A stretch of 64,000 nucleotides of DNA from Desulfosporosinus sp. Sb-LF (GTDB taxonomy: Bacteria > Bacillota > Desulfitobacteriia > Desulfitobacteriales > Desulfitobacteriaceae). The notes under the pieces are model-generated. The model had not been told where the DNA came from, ran no database searches, and worked only from the letters and a program-made list of their open reading frames with translations. Where the stretch lies: positions 1 to 64,000 of the forward strand of contig NZ_SPQR01000005.1 of the NCBI RefSeq assembly GCF_004766055.1, read 5' to 3'. The position numbers were made by a program, and so were the translations under genes. This document shows, one piece after another, positions 52,154 through 61,445 of the stretch (position 1 is its first letter; each line of letters opens with the position of its first letter).

Positions 52154-52555
52154 ATATTTGCCTCCTAATTCATAATAAGTTTAACCAATAAACTATAAGT
52201 TCACGGATTGTTTACATTTAACCCCCTTGCTACTTTAATATTAAAGAATTCCGCTGTTCCCCTTGTGATTTCATGCACTTACAAGTCAGATTATATTCAA
52301 TACATGTTTCTTTGTAAAATACCTAGTAACTATGCCCCGTATAACTAACATAACTATGGGTTAATTCATAATTCCTATTGTAACTATTCTGTATTCGATC
52401 CTTTGTCTTGCAAATGATAGGGAAAATTAAATTTCCTATAAACTTTGTAAATACTTTGTTATTTGAATGACACATAGTATAATGAATTATAATAATGGTC
52501 TATACCCTAGAAGTGGTCTATGAAGTCAATATACTATCAAGGATGGTTAAACACT

Positions 52556-53470
52556 ATGCGATTTGAACAATTATGTTATTTGGTTGCAGTCCATGAATCG
52601 AAGTCGATTTCTTTAGCGGCCGAGCGTACCCATATTTCGCAACCTGCTCTAAGTGCGGCCATCAGTAAACTTGAAGATGAATTAGGTGTGGTTCTCCTGA
52701 AAAGGTCAAATTCTGGCGCCCAGCTTACCGAGATAGGTGAACTAGTCATTATCGAAGCAAAGGTAGTGCTTAATACAATTGATAAGATCAAATCTATTGC
52801 CCACGGTAACTCGATCGAGTTAAATGGAAACATCTCAATTGCCGCAGAACCGAGCATCAATATCACCGTGATGCCTGATATATTGACCACTTTTAAGCAA
52901 AATCATCCTAAAGTTAATGCTCTACTCAAAGTCGGAGAATCCAACAACATATTGCGAGATGTTGAATCCGGCAAAGCCGACTTTGGTATCATCTTGAAAA
53001 CTGATGCATTTAGCAAATCGAAAGATCTTAACTATAAAGAGTTATTTTCCGATGAATTAGTAATCATCACTGGAAGTAGCTCTGAAATTGCTGCAGAATC
53101 ATCAACAATGACACTAGCCAAAGCTCTTTCTTTGCCAATACTGTTGTACAATACCGAGTACCTCACAAGCTGTGGAGTGTCAAGTGTATTGCAGAAATAT
53201 GGAGAACTTAATGTTTTATATCGAGTTGACAACTTAGAGATGATGGAGAAGCTCTTATCTCAGGGCAGAACCATTGCCTTTGTCCCACAATTTATGGCTG
53301 ATGAGTATATAAAATCTAGTAAAATAACTAAGGTGACGATCAGTGACATTAGCTTAGAAATTTCAATAATCTTAATTTGGTTAAACCGTCACCACTTATC
53401 AATGGTCGAAAAAGAATTTATTAAAGTTATCAAAGCTGTATGTTCCAAGTATTCCATGAATAATTTATGA
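52556..53470 (+). CDS. LysR-family regulator
   Basis: 304 residues from the ATG at 52556: MRFEQLCYLVAVHESKSISL with the winged helix AAERTHISQPALSAAISKLEDELGVVLLKRS. A periplasmic-binding-like effector domain occupies the rest. Earlier in-frame starts at 52520 give a tail not seen in the family. It most likely controls the divergent MFS transporter gene or the downstream DMT gene. The long intergenic region (52154-52555) has no gene and should hold the operators. Confidence 0.85.
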   Translation: MRFEQLCYLVAVHESKSISLAAERTHISQPALSAAISKLEDELGVVLLKRSNSGAQLTEIGELVIIEAKVVLNTIDKIKSIAHGNSIELNGNISIAAEPSINITVMPDILTTFKQNHPKVNALLKVGESNNILRDVESGKADFGIILKTDAFSKSKDLNYKELFSDELVIITGSSSEIAAESSTMTLAKALSLPILLYNTEYLTSCGVSSVLQKYGELNVLYRVDNLEMMEKLLSQGRTIAFVPQFMADEYIKSSKITKVTISDISLEISIILIWLNRHHLSMVEKEFIKVIKAVCSKYSMNNL

Positions 53471-53492
53471 AATAAGCACCCTGGCACTTTTC

Positions 53493-53529
53493 GAGGTAGC
53501 AACAAATCTTACCAATTTGTTGCTACCTC
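53493..53529 (+). terminator. Terminator after the LysR gene
   Basis: GAGGTAGCAACAAAT and ATTTGTTGCTACCTC pair perfectly around seven bases and are followed by ATTTTAG. The remaining gap to 53804 holds no gene. Confidence 0.8.
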
Positions 53530-53804
53530 ATTTTAGAAAGAGGTTATATACCATCTGGTGTATGATCCTCTTTTTGTATTTGTGTCTATAGGGGGCATAT
53601 TCAGCAAGTATTTTACACACAATAAACTTTGATCTTATAATGCAAATACTGGGGTAACGGCAGATTGGTACTCTCGGGTTAAGTTAAGAAGCTATGTTAA
53701 ATATTTCTCATAAGAGCAAGACCTTCGTTTTAGGTCTAATGAATCTATATCTGAGCCTCTAGAAATTGCTGTTGAGAAACAGAAAATAAGGAGTTATTAA
53801 GCAT

Positions 53805-54800
53805 ATGGATCAAAAAATACAATTACTTTTACAAAAGAGAGACCTAGCCTTTGCTAAAAAGGGTATAGGCAGCGGTTTATTCACTGGCGCAGCTTGGGGA
53901 CTGGACGGGGTATTGATGGGGATGGTCTTGGGTTTAGCACCCTTCACAAACAACATGAGTATCTTCGCTGCTCCTTTGGTAGGAGCCTGCATACATGATG
54001 GATTCGCAGCACTATGGTTGTTTATTCATAATGTCATTAACGGTAAATGGCGTGATTATGCGCGCACCATGAAAACTCGCCCTGCCAATATGATAATGTT
54101 GGCAGCTATCTTGGGTGGCCCCATTGGGATGTCCGGTAATTTGCTAGGAATTTATTTTGCGGGTGCCTCCTACACTGCAGCAATCACCGCAGCTTATCCT
54201 GCTATTGGCGCTATTCTTGGGTCCATTTTTCTCAAGGAAAAGGTATCGCCCCGTGTATGGGCTGGCATTGTATTAGCCATTATCGGCTCATTTATTGTTG
54301 GGTTTGTTCCACCTGAAGGGTCCGCTTATCCCCACTTTTATCTCGGTATTGGATTAGCTGCAGTTGCCGCCATTGGTTGGGCAATAGAAGGTGTAATGTC
54401 AACTTATGGGATGGATTTAGTGGATTCGGATATCGCCATTGGTATAAGGGAAGCTACTTCATTTTTCGTCTATGTCTTTGCCATTCTACCCTTGTTAGGA
54501 GGAGTTGCTTACCAGATTCTATTCGAAAGTTTTACGACACCCTCTGGCTGGTACATTGCAGTTATCGGCTTGGTTGGTGGAACCTCCTTTTTATCTTGGT
54601 ATCGTGCTATGAATATGACCGGGGTAGGCAGGGCTATGGGTCTCAACGTGACCTTTGCATTATGGTCTGTCTTCTTCGGATGGTTGTTGAACAATTTACA
54701 AATAACATCGAACCTAATTATCGGAGTTGTCATCATTTCCCTTGGCACAATTCTTACTATAGGCAATCCCAAAGATTTAGTTAATTTAAGAAGTCGATAA
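53805..54800 (+). CDS. DMT/EamA-family transporter
   Basis: 331 residues with ten helices in two repeats; EamA repeats are visible (AAYPAIGAILGSIFLKEKVSPRVWAG and the weaker LNVTFALWSVFFGWLL). It moves an unknown metabolite. ATG at 53805 with AAGGAGTT upstream. A small winged-helix gene follows after 11 bases, so the two form an operon. Confidence 0.8.
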   Translation: MDQKIQLLLQKRDLAFAKKGIGSGLFTGAAWGLDGVLMGMVLGLAPFTNNMSIFAAPLVGACIHDGFAALWLFIHNVINGKWRDYARTMKTRPANMIMLAAILGGPIGMSGNLLGIYFAGASYTAAITAAYPAIGAILGSIFLKEKVSPRVWAGIVLAIIGSFIVGFVPPEGSAYPHFYLGIGLAAVAAIGWAIEGVMSTYGMDLVDSDIAIGIREATSFFVYVFAILPLLGGVAYQILFESFTTPSGWYIAVIGLVGGTSFLSWYRAMNMTGVGRAMGLNVTFALWSVFFGWLLNNLQITSNLIIGVVIISLGTILTIGNPKDLVNLRSR

Positions 54801-54811
54801 GGAGGTTCACC

Positions 54812-55078
54812 ATGAGCCAGATACCTGTAAAATTTAGAATTGTACAAGTGATCTCTCAAATCGAAGGAGTTTCAAATCAACAGATATTGGGAATGCTCAA
54901 AATTGAATACCCTCTTGATCGAAGTGTTCATGAAAAAGGCGTTGAAGACTACCTTCTTACCTTAAAGGCTGTCGGCCTTATTGAGCTAACGAATGTTACC
55001 TTAAATAATAAGGGTAAACTTAAACAGTATTATAAAATTACGGATTATGGTGCAAGCCGCATGAAATATATCAGTTAG
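54812..55078 (+). CDS. Small winged-helix protein
   Basis: 88 residues resembling PadR/MarR-type minimal winged helices: FRIVQVISQIEGVSNQQILGML, a recognition-like segment, and LKQYYKITDYGASRMKYI at the wing. ATG at 54812 with AAGGAGGTTC upstream. Lying directly behind the DMT transporter gene, it may regulate that gene. The family assignment is tentative. Confidence 0.6.
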   Translation: MSQIPVKFRIVQVISQIEGVSNQQILGMLKIEYPLDRSVHEKGVEDYLLTLKAVGLIELTNVTLNNKGKLKQYYKITDYGASRMKYIS

Positions 55079-55122
55079 ATAAGAATCCTCATCCCACACA
55101 TGTTCTCTCCGCCTATAAACAA

Positions 55123-55168
55123 CGAAAGCAAAGGCCTTTACGTGACGCATGTAAGGCCTTTGCTTTCG
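55123..55168. terminator. Bidirectional terminator
   Basis: CGAAAGCAAAGGCCTT pairs with AAGGCCTTTGCTTTCG, then CTTTT on the plus strand. It separates the rightward DMT operon from the leftward small membrane protein gene. Confidence 0.8.
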
Positions 55169-55192
55169 CTTTTAAATCACTATCTACTCAAA

Positions 55193-55450
55193 TCAAAACG
55201 CCTTGAAACCGTTGATGCTTTGATTCACCACCAGGTCAAGAATAGGACCCAACACATAGCTTAAGAAAAGTCTAAATCCCTCAGCCAATACCAGAGCCAC
55301 CCCTACACGAAGTAGAATCCGTCCGCCACGAGACGTCGAACGGCGCAAAATTCCATCGTAATCAAGGGCTCCGGCAGCACCCCAGCCGAGTATCAGGCAA
55401 AGAACAAAAAAACCATAACTCATCCACGTGGTTAGATCAATCAAAGCCAT
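55193..55450 (-). CDS. Small integral membrane protein (YwzB/DUF1146-like?)
   Basis: 85 residues with helices at about 8-30 and 48-70. The central DYDGILRRSTSRGGRILLRV loop is basic. Size, two-helix plan and the end of the second helix resemble the DUF1146/YwzB family of Firmicutes, but I am not sure. ATG at 55450 with GGGGGGAG upstream. Function unknown. Confidence 0.5.
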   Translation of the reverse strand: MALIDLTTWMSYGFFVLCLILGWGAAGALDYDGILRRSTSRGGRILLRVGVALVLAEGFRLFLSYVLGPILDLVVNQSINGFKAF

Positions 55451-55642
55451 GGCACTCCCCCCTTGCCAAAACTTATGATATAGTTCGGGGTTTTATGTAG
55501 AGTAATTCACCTTTTCATCTCCAACCTTTGCCCAAGTCTACTGTATTCTTTACTTTATCATTGTTCTTCAATGGTTTTCTGAGCTCCCCAACGCGATAAG
55601 AACTTAACTCTTACATGCCTAACTTCGAAAATGGCTCACACC

Positions 55643-57220
55643 TTAATTGACATGAGCCATCTGGATCATAATATCGTTTATTTTCGAAACTCTATCCTCA
55701 TTCGTTAGGACAATTAAGTAATCCCCTGGGTAAATAACCGTATCCCCTTTGGGGATTATTTCTCGTTCTCCACGTTTGACGGAAACTAGTAAGCAATCTG
55801 ATGGCCAAGTTACTTCTTTGATCTTTTTACCATCTAGCATCGACCCTAGACACACTGCAAACTCTAAGATGGATTTTGTTTTCTCGTTACCCATAACGGC
55901 CCTCTCACCCTGTTTGTGTAAAATCCTATCCAATAAGGACTCATAAATGGGTTTTGAACCTAATAGATCCGCAACAATATAGGCTACAATGGACACAACT
56001 GCCAGAGAAAGCAAATGGCTAAAGGACCCAGTCATTTCAGTAATCAAAATCGTTCCTGTTATTGGAGCCCTAACCACCGCTGTGAAGTAACCCGCCATCG
56101 CCAAAATTATAAAGTTACTCATAAAACCACTCTCGAAATGAAAAAATTGAACAAGGACCACTCCATATACATTCCCGATGATTGCACCGATGGCAAGCAA
56201 AGGAAGGAAGATCCCTCCAGGCGCACCTGATCCAAAGCTCGCCATTGTAAATAAAAACTTCACGAGCAATAAGACAATAAGAATAGTAAGAGAGAAATTT
56301 CCTGTGGTGACAAGCGATACTATCAGTTCATGCCCCCCCCCCAAAACCTGAGGTAATCTCAATCCCAAGACGACAGAAATTAAGAGCGGGATGATAATCC
56401 AGAACCTTTTAGAGAGCCATTTTTGCTCTACATATAAATCCTGTGTTCGTAAAATTGTTTTATTGAAAGCGACCCCTAAGACCCCGGTGATCATTCCTAA
56501 TAGAACAATGTAAGCATAAGACCTAAGTGGCAAGATGGTTAGATTAGTAAAGTTAAAGACTGGCTTTAGACCAAAAAATTGACTGCTTACAAAATCAGCC
56601 GATAATGCCGCGGATAGCGCTGAAAGCAACACGATAGGAGAAAAGTTCTTATGGATTTCCTCGAGGGCAAACATGACCCCTGCCAAAGGGGCATTAAAGG
56701 CAGCAGCAAGACCAGCACTTGCTCCACTTGTAATGAGATATTTTTCTTCTATCTTAATTCTCTTAAATAGTTTACTGAAGCCCTGACCCACCGCTGCACC
56801 TAATTGAACGGAAGGACCTTCTCGTCCCATAGAAAGCCCTGTTCCAATGACCAGAACTCCCCCAATAAATTTACCAAGGATCACCTTCCACCATTCCATC
56901 TCAAGTTTTCTTAACAAAACCCCTTTAACCTGTGGAATACCACTCCCACTGATCATTGGCTCATATTTGACCATCAAACCAACGGAATAGCCTAACACAG
57001 CCAAAACGCATACCCAAATGGGTATCAAAATGGGTCGTTGAGTCAATCCTTGATAAACTTCAGTGAGCAAAATCCCCATTTCTTCGAGGGCATAGCGATA
57101 TAAGACCACTACAAAACCCGTTAAAATCCCAACAGCAATTCCTTCAAAAACTAATTTCAAGCGAAAACTATGCCAATGAAACAATGAATTATAAGTATTA
57201 TTTTTATTATTTGTGTCCAT
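55643..57220 (-). CDS. ClC-type chloride channel/antiporter with TrkA-C domain
   Basis: 525 residues. The ClC core has GSGIPQ (as GSGIPQVKG), GREGPSVQ, and GSGAPGGIFLP. The proton-glutamate position of GREGP is kept, which suits an H+/Cl- antiporter. A C-terminal RCK_C/TrkA-C domain (about 450-522: KKIKEVTWPSDCLLVSVKRGEREIIPKGDTVI) is a regulatory, possibly nucleotide-binding domain. Such domains in other proteins bind c-di-AMP. ATG at 57220. A strong hairpin at 57304-57330 separates it from alr. Confidence 0.85.
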   Translation of the reverse strand: MDTNNKNNTYNSLFHWHSFRLKLVFEGIAVGILTGFVVVLYRYALEEMGILLTEVYQGLTQRPILIPIWVCVLAVLGYSVGLMVKYEPMISGSGIPQVKGVLLRKLEMEWWKVILGKFIGGVLVIGTGLSMGREGPSVQLGAAVGQGFSKLFKRIKIEEKYLITSGASAGLAAAFNAPLAGVMFALEEIHKNFSPIVLLSALSAALSADFVSSQFFGLKPVFNFTNLTILPLRSYAYIVLLGMITGVLGVAFNKTILRTQDLYVEQKWLSKRFWIIIPLLISVVLGLRLPQVLGGGHELIVSLVTTGNFSLTILIVLLLVKFLFTMASFGSGAPGGIFLPLLAIGAIIGNVYGVVLVQFFHFESGFMSNFIILAMAGYFTAVVRAPITGTILITEMTGSFSHLLSLAVVSIVAYIVADLLGSKPIYESLLDRILHKQGERAVMGNEKTKSILEFAVCLGSMLDGKKIKEVTWPSDCLLVSVKRGEREIIPKGDTVIYPGDYLIVLTNEDRVSKINDIMIQMAHVN

Positions 57221-57303
57221 TCGTTCTCCATAATTGCAGGTGAATCCATACCCTGAAATTTTTCCCTCTTATTTGAACATCTAACAATGCATCCAGAAAT
57301 ACT

Positions 57304-57330
57304 AGGCTCACACCTAGTACGTGTGAGCCT
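57304..57330 (-). terminator. Terminator of the acpS-nnr-alr operon
   Basis: AGGCTCACAC and GTGTGAGCCT pair around CTAGTAC, 30 bases after the alr stop. Confidence 0.7.
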
Positions 57331-57359
57331 CAAATATCCGTTATTTAAAAACCCATGCT

Positions 57360-58478
57360 TTAATCTTTCTCAATAGGATCGAGATAAATTCGGGGAACTC
57401 GTTTCGATATTCCACAGATCACCTCATAGTTGATCGTTCCGATCCAATCCGCCATTTCTGTCGCCGTAATTTGTTCATTGCCATCCTTTCCCAGGATCGT
57501 CACGACATCCCCTACTTTTACTCCCTTGATCTTGGTCACTTCAAGCATAGTCTGATCCATGCAGATCCGCCCGATAACCATGGCACGCCGCCCCTGGATA
57601 AGCATTTCACCATGATTTGAAAGAGACCTGCGCAACCCATCCGCATAACCCATCGGGATAGTTGCAACACGGGTCGGGTAAGCGGCTTGGAAAGTACGAC
57701 CATAGCTTACGGTTTCTCCTGTTTTAATAGTTTTGAGATGAGACACTTTCGCTTTCCAAGACATTACCGGTTCCAAGCCAACGTTTCCACCAATCTGCGA
57801 CGACGGCGCAAGGCCATAAAGGCCTATTCCCGGACGCACAAGTTCAAAATGTGATTCTGGAAATTGGAGAATTGCCGCGCTATTGGCTGCATGCCTGATT
57901 GGGATTGTAAGGCCGCCAACCTTGAGTTTGTTATAAATGGACTGAAAACGCTTTAGCTGCTCTCGAGCGAACGACAGATCTTTTTGATCAGACGTGGCAA
58001 AGTGTGTAAAAATTCCTTCGATTAATAGGTTCGGCAAAGCGGCAATACGCAGAATCTCCGCCAAGTCTGTTTCTCGAAATCCAATTCGACTCATTCCTGT
58101 ATCGACTTTAATATGTAATCTCGCAGTTCGATTTTGTTTAACAGCCGCCTCTGAGAGCGCCTGTGCCTGAACAAATTGGAAAATGGCAGGAATTATATCC
58201 TCCCTAACTAGAATATCCGACTGGTCCGGTTCGGTAGCCCCAATGACCATAACCGTAAGCTCTGGAAACGCCGCTTTAATCTCCAGCGCTTCTTCCAAGA
58301 GAGCAACTCCGAAACGCTTTGCCCCGCACGTAATTAACGTTTTCACGACGGTGATCACTCCATGCCCGTAGGCATCAGCCTTGACAATCGGCATCATTTC
58401 ACTCTGGGTATACGCCTGAAGCTTGAAGTAATTTTCTTTTAGAGTTTGTAGATTCACCTCAGCCCAAACCCGTCCCAT
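57360..58478 (-). CDS. alr: Alanine racemase
   Basis: 372 residues. PLP Lys33 in PIVKADAYGHG, HIKVDTGMSRIG, and the second catalytic base Tyr in ETVSYGRTF. It makes D-alanine for peptidoglycan. Its ATG lies inside the 3' end of the nnr gene (20-base overlap). In many Firmicutes mazEF follows directly; here other genes intervene. Confidence 0.95.
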   Translation of the reverse strand: MGRVWAEVNLQTLKENYFKLQAYTQSEMMPIVKADAYGHGVITVVKTLITCGAKRFGVALLEEALEIKAAFPELTVMVIGATEPDQSDILVREDIIPAIFQFVQAQALSEAAVKQNRTARLHIKVDTGMSRIGFRETDLAEILRIAALPNLLIEGIFTHFATSDQKDLSFAREQLKRFQSIYNKLKVGGLTIPIRHAANSAAILQFPESHFELVRPGIGLYGLAPSSQIGGNVGLEPVMSWKAKVSHLKTIKTGETVSYGRTFQAAYPTRVATIPMGYADGLRRSLSNHGEMLIQGRRAMVIGRICMDQTMLEVTKIKGVKVGDVVTILGKDGNEQITATEMADWIGTINYEVICGISKRVPRIYLDPIEKD

Positions 58479-60081
58479 ATCTCCATCTCCTCTTTCCCTC
58501 TAAAGGCGTAAGTTCCAACGCACGCCGCACTTTAGGCAGTTGTTCTGCCACTTCCGATGCAGTAAACCCTGACCATCCATACTCTATCGCTAACTCATCC
58601 GCTGCTTTCCCATGTAAGTATACGCCCAGACACGCCGCTTCCAGCGGGGCAATCCCTTGTGCCAGCCAAGCGAGAATGCAACCTGTGAGGATGTCACCCG
58701 TTCCTCCAGTCCCCAATCCGGGATTTCCAGTTGGATTGAAAAAGGCTCGGCCGTCTGGTGAGGCAATGATGGTCACGGAACCCTTTAAAACAACCACTGA
58801 CTCCCATTCCACGGCTTTCGTTACCGCGATATCCAGTCGGTTTCGCTCAATATCTTCAACACTACATTGACAAAGCCGGGCCATTTCACCCGGATGGGGC
58901 GTAAGGATCCGGGGACCTCCGCTATTCAGCGAACCCAGTAAGCCCGGTACTGAAGATACCAGATTGAGGGCATCCGCATCCAAGACAACCGGGCAACGTA
59001 TGTTTCTCAAGATTTCCTCTAGTACAGTTATAAATTGCGGATTCTGAGCTAAGCCCGGCCCTACTGCCAAGGCTTGGGCCTTCTCGGATTGCTTTAAGAT
59101 CGCTGACCAAGCTTTTTCGTTCAGGGTATCTTCTCCAGGTGCGGACCAAACGGTTGCTTCCGTGATGTTTGCATCAACTTCTTTGGCAATTCCCTCCGGA
59201 GTGATGATCTGCAACAGTCCAATGCCGCTTCGCAAAGCTCCCCGCCCAGCTAGAACAGCAGCTCCACTCATTCCTTTAGACCCTGCCACAAGAATTCCTT
59301 TACCATGGGTTCCTTTGTGACCTTTAAATTGGCGAATGGGCAGCATAGCGCGCACATCGCCATCCGTTAACACAAACGTAGAAATTTCTTCATCTTTAAA
59401 GTAGGGTTCGGGAATAGAAATTGAATCCACCACAACCCGTCCGCTGTATTCTGGCCCTTCGCCCAGAAAAAGACCCCATTTAGGAAGTCCAAAGGTAACG
59501 GTGGTGTGGGCGCGGATCGCAGTACGGTAGACATTTCCCGTGTTGGCCTCCACCCCACTGGGAACGTCGATAGAGATCACACACCCCGATGCACGATTTA
59601 CTTCATCGACATATTCTTCGATCAAACTCGGCAAAGCCCCACGCATCCCAATCCCATACAGGGCATCCACCACGACATCCGCTTGAGTTAATGCCAAACG
59701 CGTCAAACGCCGTTGTTTCTCCCCTTCTATTACAAAGCATCTCCCAGTTGTTCCTTGAAAAAGGCGCAAGTTTAAGGCTGCATCTCCTTTAAATTCCTTC
59801 AGGCCAGCGAATAGCAAAGCCGTGACATCCATGCCTTGGAGAACCAAATGCCGTGCCACAGCCAAGCCGTCTCCTCCATTATTGCCCTTGCCAACTAAAA
59901 TCACTGCCTTTCGGCCGTTCATCCCTCCCCCACTCGACTCGGAGAGACAATGACGAATTTCTTCGACAACAGCCCAGGCTGCATTCTCCATAAGCAGTAA
60001 ACTCGGAATGCCATAATTTGAAATTGCTCTTTCTTCGATCTGCCTCATCTGTTCGGCGCTAACCACACGCACTTTCCCCAC
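58459..60081 (-). CDS. nnr: NAD(P)HX epimerase/dehydratase, bifunctional
   Basis: 540 residues: YjeF N-terminal epimerase domain (about 1-215, VGKGNNGGDGLAVARHL) and ADP-dependent dehydratase domain (about 230-520) with ILTPHPGEMARL and GTGGTGDILTG. It repairs hydrated NADH and NADPH. It lies between acpS (40 bases upstream) and alr (overlapping), the conserved Firmicute order. Confidence 0.92.
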   Translation of the reverse strand: MGKVRVVSAEQMRQIEERAISNYGIPSLLLMENAAWAVVEEIRHCLSESSGGGMNGRKAVILVGKGNNGGDGLAVARHLVLQGMDVTALLFAGLKEFKGDAALNLRLFQGTTGRCFVIEGEKQRRLTRLALTQADVVVDALYGIGMRGALPSLIEEYVDEVNRASGCVISIDVPSGVEANTGNVYRTAIRAHTTVTFGLPKWGLFLGEGPEYSGRVVVDSISIPEPYFKDEEISTFVLTDGDVRAMLPIRQFKGHKGTHGKGILVAGSKGMSGAAVLAGRGALRSGIGLLQIITPEGIAKEVDANITEATVWSAPGEDTLNEKAWSAILKQSEKAQALAVGPGLAQNPQFITVLEEILRNIRCPVVLDADALNLVSSVPGLLGSLNSGGPRILTPHPGEMARLCQCSVEDIERNRLDIAVTKAVEWESVVVLKGSVTIIASPDGRAFFNPTGNPGLGTGGTGDILTGCILAWLAQGIAPLEAACLGVYLHGKAADELAIEYGWSGFTASEVAEQLPKVRRALELTPLEGKRRWRYGTGLG

Positions 60082-60121
60082 CCCGGTTCTTATTCTTATC
60101 TTGCGTCCAATTTTTTGTTTC

Positions 60122-60478
60122 TTAGTCTAAGACCGCAAAGGCCATCGCCTGCGTGCGATTATGGGACAAACTGACTCGAACCGTGGAACCGCCTCTGGCC
60201 CTAACCAAATTCATGGCTCTGGAACTAAGATAAACTAGAGGCTCTCCACTAACATCACTCAATATTTCTATATCATGCCAGGATAATCCGCAGAGCCCTG
60301 TCCCCAATGTTTTAAGAACAGCCTCTTTTCCAGCGAAACGAGCCGCATAACTCTGAATGCCTTTACTTCTAAGGTTCTCTCTCTCTCTAGGTGTGAAAAG
60401 ACGTTCATTCAACTTTGGTTGACGTTTAAACGCTATATCGATTCGTTCTATTTCAATAATATCAATGCCAGGATACAT
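60122..60478 (-). CDS. acpS: Holo-acyl-carrier-protein synthase
   Basis: 118 residues with the AcpS motifs: GIDIIEIERI at the start (metal Asp), RFAGKEAVLKTLGTG in the middle, and a C-terminal VSLSHNRTQAMAFAVL. It transfers 4'-phosphopantetheine to ACP. It is 15 bases downstream of the BusR-like regulator gene. Confidence 0.92.
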   Translation of the reverse strand: MYPGIDIIEIERIDIAFKRQPKLNERLFTPRERENLRSKGIQSYAARFAGKEAVLKTLGTGLCGLSWHDIEILSDVSGEPLVYLSSRAMNLVRARGGSTVRVSLSHNRTQAMAFAVLD

Positions 60479-60493
60479 TTTGCATACTCCAAA

Positions 60494-61096
60494 TCATGTA
60501 ATTAACTGCGTCAACTGAACTTGGCCCTCTGCTGAGCCTGCAACTAGTAAGACATCTTCTGCTTGAAGAACAAAACCAGCCTCCGGAGAAAAATGTTCAA
60601 AACCGTCTCGAACTACTGCAATAATCGTTGTCCCCGTACGCTCTCGAATCCTTAATTCCTGCAAGGTCTTCCCAATCGCCGATGAGGCCTTTTCTAGTTT
60701 GATTTCTCCGACATCTAGCCAACGGGACATAATGCGTTCAGCATATCCACGCATTTTGTTTAGATGGTGTTCAATCTTTAGATCATTCTCACGCCTTTGG
60801 TCCATTAAACTTTTTAAGTCTTCTAGAAAGACTTGGATTTCTCCTTTTTGGTTGAAGGATTTAGTAAATTTTTCTGCCAAAGACTTTGATGTTACGGTAA
60901 TCCCTACCCCTTGACTAACCATAACCACACCGACATTTTGCAGAATTGCAATCGCCCGACGTATAGTTTCTGGTGAGACATTATACCGCCCTGCTAACGT
61001 AGAACGACCATGAATTTTTTCTCCTTCATGATATTCTCCCATCGTGATAGCGTGCGCTATATCAATAGCTATTTCCTGATAGCGTGCTTGGTCCAA
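60494..61096 (-). CDS. BusR-like GntR/RCK_C regulator
   Basis: 200 residues: GntR winged helix (about 1-75, RSTLAGRYNVSPETIRRAIAIL), a coiled-coil linker (about 80-125), and an RCK_C/TrkA-C domain (about 128-200, GKTLQELRIRERTGTTIIAV). This order and length match BusR, which represses osmolyte uptake when its RCK_C domain binds c-di-AMP. TTG start at 61096 with AAGGGG upstream. It diverges from the aminomutase gene, whose promoter carries an inverted repeat. c-di-AMP binding and target are inferred from architecture and context; the protein family (YhcF-like GntR) is clear. Confidence 0.8.
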   Translation of the reverse strand: MDQARYQEIAIDIAHAITMGEYHEGEKIHGRSTLAGRYNVSPETIRRAIAILQNVGVVMVSQGVGITVTSKSLAEKFTKSFNQKGEIQVFLEDLKSLMDQRRENDLKIEHHLNKMRGYAERIMSRWLDVGEIKLEKASSAIGKTLQELRIRERTGTTIIAVVRDGFEHFSPEAGFVLQAEDVLLVAGSAEGQVQLTQLIT

Positions 61097-61161
61097 TCAG
61101 TTCAACCCCTTACCCCATTTGTTCTATTATAACATAGCCAAATGCTGGTGGCATCATGCTA

Positions 61162-61190
61162 TTGACAAGTAACAACTTTAATGTTACTAT
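61162..61190 (+). promoter_or_regulatory. sigma-A promoter of the aminomutase gene
   Basis: TTGACA (61162-61167), exactly 17 bases, TACTAT (61185-61190). The riboswitch starts about 28 bases after the -10. The palindrome at 61170-61200 overlaps the spacer and the -10. Confidence 0.75.
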
Positions 61191-61200
61191 TAAGTTGTTA
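61170..61200. promoter_or_regulatory. Operator-like inverted repeat over the aminomutase promoter
   Basis: TAACAACTT (61170-61178) and AAGTTGTTA (61192-61200) are exact inverted 9-mers spanning the spacer and -10. Placed between the divergent BusR-like gene and its probable target, it is the likely repressor site; binding is inferred. Confidence 0.6.
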
Positions 61201-61217
61201 GTAAAAATAAATAATAG

Positions 61218-61327
61218 ATTGCTTAATTTCCTAAAGGAAAACGGGGGAACCACATCTTGGGGTGAATCGCCAAATGGCGTAGAGCAGTTTCAGCTCGAAC
61301 CCGACAGCTAACCTCGTAAGCGTTGAA
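61218..61327 (+). ncRNA. ydaO/yuaA c-di-AMP riboswitch
   Basis: Conserved parts appear in order: TTGCTTAATTTCC at the start, ACGGGGGAACCA (61241-61252), TTGGGGTGAATC (61257-61268), and CGAACCCGACAGCTAACCTC through GTAAGCGTT (61296-61324). This is the ydaO consensus, as in the B. subtilis ydaO leader. A terminator lies 44 bases on. These RNAs stop transcription when c-di-AMP is bound and mostly control osmotic, potassium and wall genes. Confidence 0.92.
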
Positions 61328-61370
61328 ACACGTTAACGTAATATCGTGATATTCTGCGTTTATTTCTTTT

Positions 61371-61403
61371 GGGAACCGCCATAGTAGAGCGGTTCTCTTT
61401 TTG
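61371..61403 (+). terminator. Riboswitch terminator
   Basis: GAACCGC (61373-61379) and GCGGTTC (61389-61395) pair, followed by TCTTTTTG. It lies between the aptamer and the aminomutase gene, so ligand-controlled termination is expected. Confidence 0.8.
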
Positions 61404-61445
61404 TTTCAATCGTGAACCCTCGAATATAATAAAGGAGGAATCTGG

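Noticed and set aside
54377-54784. 135-codon frame within the DMT transporter gene
   Set aside because: Shifted frame of the transporter; no motif and no ribosome site.
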